In this document: positions 54,090 to 62,000 of the stretch, in pieces
Position numbering within the stretch: the first letter of the stretch is position 1
Layout: each line of letters begins with the position of its first letter
Assembly (NCBI GenBank): GCA_003991915.1
Contig: RQTK01000666.1
Span: 164,894-228,893 of the forward strand
Origin: Elysia chlorotica
Taxonomy: Eukaryota; Mollusca; Gastropoda; Plakobranchidae
DNA length: 64,000 nt
Direction: 5' to 3'
The notes under the pieces: model-generated
What the model saw: only the letters and a program-made list of their open reading frames with translations
What the model was told of the DNA's origin: nothing
The model's database searches: none
Made by a program: the position numbers and the translations under genes

Positions 54090-56509
54090 GAGATTCTAGA
54101 TTGTTTAACTTCATCTTCCTGTGTAGATGCGAACCTTGCAGATGTCTGCCGGCGGGAAGTCTGAACGAGACGTGCAACGCGGTCACCGGGCAGTGTGACT
54201 GTAAAGAGCTTGTGACCGGCCGGGCGTGTGACAGCTGCGTGCAGGGGTCCTCACAGCTCGATGCCAACAACCCCTTTGGCTGTAACACGGGTCAGTTAAG
54301 CAACACTGTTCTGCACTGCCTTTTTAATTTAGGCGCTATAAGTTGGGGAAACGTGAGCGCGAGCATCTTGTCTTGGTAATCAGAGTTTAAATATAAAAAT
54401 TAAAATGCAAAATACTTCATATATTCCCGTTATGCCCGGCAAGCAATAAAACTTAGGCTCTAAAAAATTGTAAAGCTTTATTTGACCACGGAATGTCAAT
54501 TAGTATTTACCTTTGAAATTCAACATAGCCGTTACCGTGCTGACGTGCCTTAAAAACCAACTCACTCACCTTTAAAATCAAACTCTGGTTATTTACCGAG
54601 CCAAATAGATCTACGTTTGGAGAAGTGTTAAACTAAGGATTAGAAGGCTCAAGTTGGGTCCATCTTTAGCATAAAAAAATTCGACGTCCACAGATAGGAA
54701 ACTTAGAAGAAATAAAAGACTTAAATTTAAACGGAAAGCATTTCAGTTTTGCCATTGCCATGGTTACCTTAGTAAATATCCTGAATCTTTGAATAATTCA
54801 GTTCTTGTCTGAAACTGTTGAGTTTTTTTTAATTACATTTTATTTTGTTTTGTATGTGTGTGCGTGCGTGCGCGCGCACTTGTGTGTGTGTGTGTGTTTA
54901 AGAAAGGTTTCTTTTGTAATATTATTGTGTAATGCATATGAACCTGAGCTCTAGAGTAAAACATCAAATTTTGTGCGACTTAATTATATTATTCGCCGCG
55001 CGTGTTCGCCTATTAAGGCGGTTTAAGTATAATAAACGCATGTAACTAATTCTAACTGCCTGTGTTTGTTGTAGAACCTTCCCAACAACCCCCGCCCGAG
55101 TACACCTCGCGGACCTCCACGACGATGTCCCTGCGCTGGGATGTGCCGGACAACCCGAATGGAGTGCTGACTTCTTACAAGGTCTTCAGAGATGACACGG
55201 TCGTCGGTACAACACCAGCCGACGGTGAGCAGAGATCCTAGTCCTGAAGATGTGACTGTATCAACAAAAAAAATATTGATTGGTTTGGTTTGTCCAACAG
55301 CAGCACTATATAGGCTATATTGTGGACGGGCCCCAAGACGGACGTCTGACAATTTTATGTGCTGCCACACACGAGACAGGGCGGGGATACCATGACTCCT
55401 GTCTCAGCCGGTCACATTATACTGACTGTATCAACAAAGAAAATATTGATTGGTTTGGTTTGTTGGTTTCTTCATGTCCCATGTTATAAATAAAGCTCTA
55501 TCTCAGATGGATCTCAAGACTAACGCTTCACATTTGTACGTGCTAACATTACAAAGTGGGGATACTCCTGTCTCAGTCTGTCACATCATACTGACATTAA
55601 CAAAGAACAGAACAAAGAACTTCAAAATAATGCATTTTTCCTATCAATTGCGATTGATTTATGGATTCAACATATTGCTATAAATTATGGAAATCTTGAC
55701 ATACGAAATTGTCAGCATTTGAGGACAGTGTTCTACTGTTCTACTGTTTTCGATCAATAGTATGTTAACCTTTGATACCTCATCTCGAAAAACAAATTGA
55801 ACCAAATTTATATAAGACCTCTTTAAAAAAACAACTCATGTTACATTTCAATTACAAAGTTTTATCTCCTTTTACTGTTTTCGATTGTGTGTATTTTTAT
55901 ATACAAGAATAATCCAAAGTTATTTGAGGAGTCCTCAAAGAACTCCTGCTACATTTCAGTTACATTTTTCAGAAGACACTGGTCTCCTACTAAAGTAAGC
56001 TTGATTTATATTAGAATTGTTTAAAGATCTCTTGTTATGTTCCAGTGACAACGTTTAATGACACTGGGCTGCAGCCGTACACTAAGTACACGTATCGCAT
56101 CGAGGTGAGCAACAGCCACGGAAGCACAAGCAGCGCCCCCGTCGTGTTTCAGACGCTCGCCGGGACTCCGTCAAATGATGCGGTCCTCACGGTAAGAACG
56201 GTTAGAAGGACCACAAGAAGCATCCTCAATCTTGCGAAGCAGCTCCACAAATAAGACATTGCAGGACATTATCCTGTGAAAAATACAGAAACCGATCAAA
56301 TAAATTGATAAATGGAAATCAATATTGCAAGCTGCAAATGGGTAGTAAGGGATGTGAGAGCTCACAGCTACAAAATAACAGTTTGTCTTAATATACTGCT
56401 ATAGCTTCGGCTTTTGAAAACCACTATTACCATCTAGGTAATACATGAGAGCATGAGAGAGAAAGAGAGAGAGAGAAAGATAGATAGATAGATAGATAGG
56501 TAGATAGAC

Positions 56510-56599
<90 letters not shown>

Positions 56600-59007
56600 C
56601 TGCAGCTATAAATATAATTGAACTTGACATTTGAAATCCACCGCGTCCCACTCTAGGTGAGTGATGTGAGGGCCCGCAGCGCTTTCTGCTCCTGGACCCC
56701 TCCATCTGCTCTTAACGGCCCTCTGGTGAACTATGCCGTCCTGTCCAGGAAGAGCTCGGCAAACAGTAGCGCTGTCGAGTGGAACGGGACGGTTACATCG
56801 GTAAGTATGCATTACAGAAATCCTTATACGTTAGGCGGATGATGAAAGTTATAAAAGGTTACTTATGAAATGAGGGCGGAACGTCTCGCAACAAAAATAT
56901 CAAGGATATACGTTGAATTTCTACGGGTCCAGCCAAAAGAACCATTAAATTACAGAAAATGTATATATTTCCAATAGTTCTGGCCCCAAAAAATTTACGA
57001 GATGTCCCTTGCATTTGTCAACAGAAAAAAATATACATTTTTTTCATGTTGCTTACTTAACAATATAAAAAAATAGCATAAAGACTCAATATCCATGATA
57101 AAGGCCTTTGTTAAAGATATTCGCCCCGACAGCATTCTTCATTTCTAAGTAAATCGGACTTTCGTCTGATTATTACGGTATACTGTATAGCTATGTCGCC
57201 GTGTAGTACATGCCGAAATCAGGCAGATATTTTTTGTTATGTTGTTTTGTATTAAAAAGCAAAAACATAAAATTGATCATAGAAAATCTATGCTTGCGTG
57301 GACAGTAAATCATAAGAGAACTTCAAATACAAATACATTGAAACTTGTCTCTCCCCAGACGACCCTGACCACACTGTCCCCGTACACGCGCTACTCCCTG
57401 GCTGTGAGGACCTGCACTCCAGGCGGCTGCACTGACAACGCGGGGGTGGACGTGCTCACCAAGTCGGCAGCGCCCGAGGGCCAGCGTCCGCCCACCATCA
57501 CTGCTGTAGACGGCGCGGCATTGCTCGTGCAGTGGGAGCCCCCCTTGAAACCCAATGGTACCTTCTTGGTTACGCTAGAATTATTTATAAACATGGTAGT
57601 TGGATGTTAGATTAATGAAAAAATACTATGAGCTGGTAGCATGTTACTTTCTCTTCACCGACAGAAACTGAATTTTGGTATAATCATAGCTTTAGCTAAA
57701 TCAGATATGAGTTCCCAGCAATAGGCATTGAAGTACTTTAAAAAAATTTTTAGACTGCAGTGTTGTTTCTAAAAGACAATTCTCCTAATCACCCTATTGT
57801 ACAAAGTTAAAGGTTATCATCAAATAATTATAATAAAAAAAAAACTTTTGTTTAGCGCCATATATGATATATATATATGCAAAACAAAGGAATAGTAATT
57901 ATATATATGTATATATGTGTGTGTGTGTGTGCAGGCATTATAAACTTCTACGAGCTGTGGTTCCGTGGGGCCCCGGGCGCGGATGGTATCTCGAACCCCC
58001 CGTCCTCCCGAGTGTTCCACCCCAGCGGACGCTACGACCCGCTGAACGAGGCGTCGGGCTCTCCCCTGGGCTGGCCGGCCACCAACTTCACTCAGACCAA
58101 CCTGGAGCCGTTCACCGAGTACCAGTTCCAGGTGCTGGCCGAAAACGACGCCGGCAAGACCGCCAGTGTGTGGGCCTCGGGATTCACAAAGGAAGCCGGT
58201 AAATACGTGGTTTAAGAGTGTAATTTCAGAAAGGTTTTTCAGAAAAGTGGTTATAAAAGTTTTTAAAACATTTCCTCCAAGATGAAGTTAATTAAAATAC
58301 CCATGATTACTTAGCTAACATTTGGAATTTGGTCTGACGTTTTATGAATTTCTTAAAGAAGACGAAAGCATCATAGACACTGAATCTATGATCAACTGAT
58401 CAGTTGATTGATAGAGCTCGTCCAGAAAAAAGGATTACATCATTAATTTTTGTTTTTAAGAAACTGACCTATAAAACTATGAAGAAAGTCAGTATTCATC
58501 TTTAATCAACTCAAATAAAATACAAAGTTTGTTAACAAAGTATTAGATTAACGAATAAAATTACTCGACTTCCCGTAATTGCTATATCCCACAGTGCCAC
58601 GGTTTGTGGCCCCGCCTACCGTGACAGGTACCAGTAGCACCGAGCTGTCCATATCTTGGGTCACACCACGACCGCAGGATATACTGGGCGTGGTCCAGAC
58701 CTTCCGCGTCTTCTACAACGCCCCCACTAACCCCGTGACCGACCCCTTTGGTCCACCTTACATTTGGAAGGTATGTCTCGTTTGTATCAACACTAACAAT
58801 ATATTCTATCATTTTGGAACCAAGCATGGTCAATGAGATATTAATAGCCTGCCAAATAATGTGTTTTGGGGGAAATAAAAGCAGTGCTACAAGATTTGTG
58901 GGGAATCAGGTTCATGAAATAGACTTGGAGGCAAAACGTCGAAGAACCTGCAGTGCAGCTTCATAAAAATGGTTTGACAATTTAAGAGTCTTTCTCTCTG
59001 TCTCTCT

Positions 59008-59073
<66 letters not shown>

Positions 59074-62000
59074 CTCTCTCCCCCTCTTTCTTTCTTTCCT
59101 TCTTTCTCTGTCATACACGCACCCACTCGCCTACTCTCTTTTTCTTTCTCCGAATCGCTCTCCCTCTGTCACTGTATCTCCAGATTTCATTGACATGGGT
59201 AATCTAACGGCCCCAAACTTAATTCATAAAGCGCCTTACATTTCAGATGATTTATCAGGGGGACGGGACCATCTTCCAGCACACAGTGTCTGCCCTCACG
59301 CCCTACTCTGAGCACACATTCGTTCTTGAGGCGTGCAACGGTGTGGGGTGCGCGAACAGTACAGCAGTGACGGGTCGAACTCTGGCCGATGGTAGGTCCT
59401 TGGAGTACTCTATTGAAGTGTAGTCTTCTTTGCACACCTCTACCCATAGATGATTTTTTTCCCTCCGAATGGCCAACTGAAAAAGACTAATCCAAAAATA
59501 TTTTTGATTTAAATTTTACGAAATAGTTACAAAGAAGCTCTATATTAGATCATATTATTACCTTTATTCCGTATATATTCTACTTTTACTTGCTTGAAAT
59601 TACAACCTTAAACTTAACGACCGTTGACACTGTTAGACATCTTAGAATGTTGCTTGTTGTTGTTTTTTTTGTGTTTTTTTTTGCTGCTTAGCGACCAAAT
59701 CAGTCTTTTATAGTCCATGAACGGACCCCAAGATTAAAGTCCAACAATTTTACCTGCTGGCACACAGAGAGAGTGAAGAGACTCCTATATCAGCCTGTCA
59801 CACTAAGAATGTTACATTAAAGTGTTTCAGATATGTTTGCCACCAAAAAGAATAATATTATAATCAGTATTAATATTTGCTCTGCCTCACCAGTCCCCGA
59901 AGGAGTCCGGAATCCCAAGGCGGAAGGCTTCAACACAACGGCCATGCGGATTTCCTGGGACGAGCCACTGTTCCCCAACGGCCCGCCGCCCAACTATCGC
60001 GTGGAGAAGACCAACATCGCCCTGAGCTACCCCGCCTCTGTAGTCCGGGGCACCAGGTTCACAGGCGGGGGGCACTACCGGTTTCAGCCGGACGTCATCC
60101 CGCAGGGGGTCGCCTTTACAGGTCAGTTAGATGTGCAAGGGAAGGGAGCTAAAATGCAGGAAGTTATTAAAAACGGGTAGCTGAAATGCATTAAAAAGGA
60201 TATAAATAATCAATGATATAATGTCTTACAGGCTATTTCTTAAGGCTTACAGTTTTAGATATAAGAATGTATCCATAACTGATGCAATGGACTTGTCTGA
60301 GGTAGGACTTGGTCTTAGATAACCGACTAGTGTCTAAAGGACATCAGGTCCATTTTTAAACCTGTGAATTTTTAATGACTTGTTTTCTTCGTATTACAAC
60401 CTGGGGTCTCCAGGCAATTGTGAAGTGTTCCCCCCCCCCCTGCGTATCTGGGCCAAAAAAAAAGGTTATAGGTTATAGGTAAACCAATTTGGTCTTTAAC
60501 ACTTATTAAAAAAATACGGCCCGTTGATACTCCTACTACCCTTATTTCAATAAAAAAAAAAAGTTTCTCGCAGATCCTCCTACCAATAACATTATGAGCT
60601 TAGCCCGTGAAACATCTCACTAACTCTACAGTCTCTGATTCCACTGTCTCCCCAGGCATCAGGTTCCGGTTCCGGCTTGAGAGCGGCACTGGCATCCTTT
60701 TGTTCAGCGCGTCCAGCTCCCAGGAGGAGTTTGTCGCCGTGCAGTTCGTCAACGGCAGGCCCAGATTCCTGTTCGACACGCAAGGTGAGGCCGCTCAGTA
60801 GAAACATACTGGCATTGGCGCAACGATTCAGATTCAAGATTCCAAGATACAAAAATCCCTTTAACATGCACTTCTTTTTGGTCCAAACAGCCACGTTTAA
60901 ACAGGTTGGCAATGAGAACAATGAGTAGGAAAGTGTTGCACTTCACTAGTATTGATGTTTTGAAGATACTAGGGGTATTGTTAGAATTTTCTTTTAATCC
61001 TAGAGATGATCTTAGATTAAATCTTTCAAATAAAATTAAAACTTGATCTCTCTCATTTTTCTTTTAACAACTTGAATTGTTATTTAAAGCATATGTTATA
61101 GAGCGAATTTCTACCACACATAATTTTTTGAAACTCAATAAAGAGATCTTCCTCGATACCTTGTAATCCAGAAAGATAGACATTTAAGCCACTCCATTTT
61201 TAAAAACATTTTTACTCGGCTACTGGACAAAGAGGCATATAATTCACAAGAAAGAACCTGACAGCATCCTTGCTATCTTACCTATAACGACTATGAAATC
61301 ACGTGATTTTTTTTTATTTTAAAACGTTATAAGTTAACTTTTAAGATATTTTTTGTGACACGGTAACCAGACAAAAGAGTGTTGTGTACGTTTTTGCACA
61401 TATCCGTAGCCGTGTTTACAGTAACTTTAGCATCAAAGTTTATCAGCGTATCCCTAAGTTTTTGGAGTATCCATAGCCGTGTTTTCAGTAAGTTTAGCGT
61501 GGAACTTCAGGTCCTGGGAGTTGCAGCGCCGTGACCAGTATCGACTACGACTCGTACAGTAACTGGACCTCGCTTGTTCAGTCTGGCTTCCACACCCTGG
61601 AGATCAGCAGGCGGGCCAGCACGGGTTATCTGCTCGTTGATGGCTATTTCAGAGGTTGGGAGTTCAGCTGCTATTTCTCTTGCCTCGTCTCTGTTACCGA
61701 CCCCCTGTCGCAGGGATGCTCCTCTCCTGTTTTGTCTGTAATCCACGTACATGGTTCCTCTCCTCTCATATTGACTTGCTTTTGGTTCCTCAGTGATCAT
61801 CGCTAATTGTTTCAAGAAGAATTCTTGATCCGTATACTGTTTTTCTGATTGTCATTTGGTCCTCTGTCTAAGTCGTTTTATACTTGCTTCTCGTTCCTTC
61901 GTGACTATTGCCCACTATTTTATGAACTATTTCATATTTTTTATATTTCATTTTCACCTGGCTTTACATAATACACATGTACAGATCAATATACCTTTCT

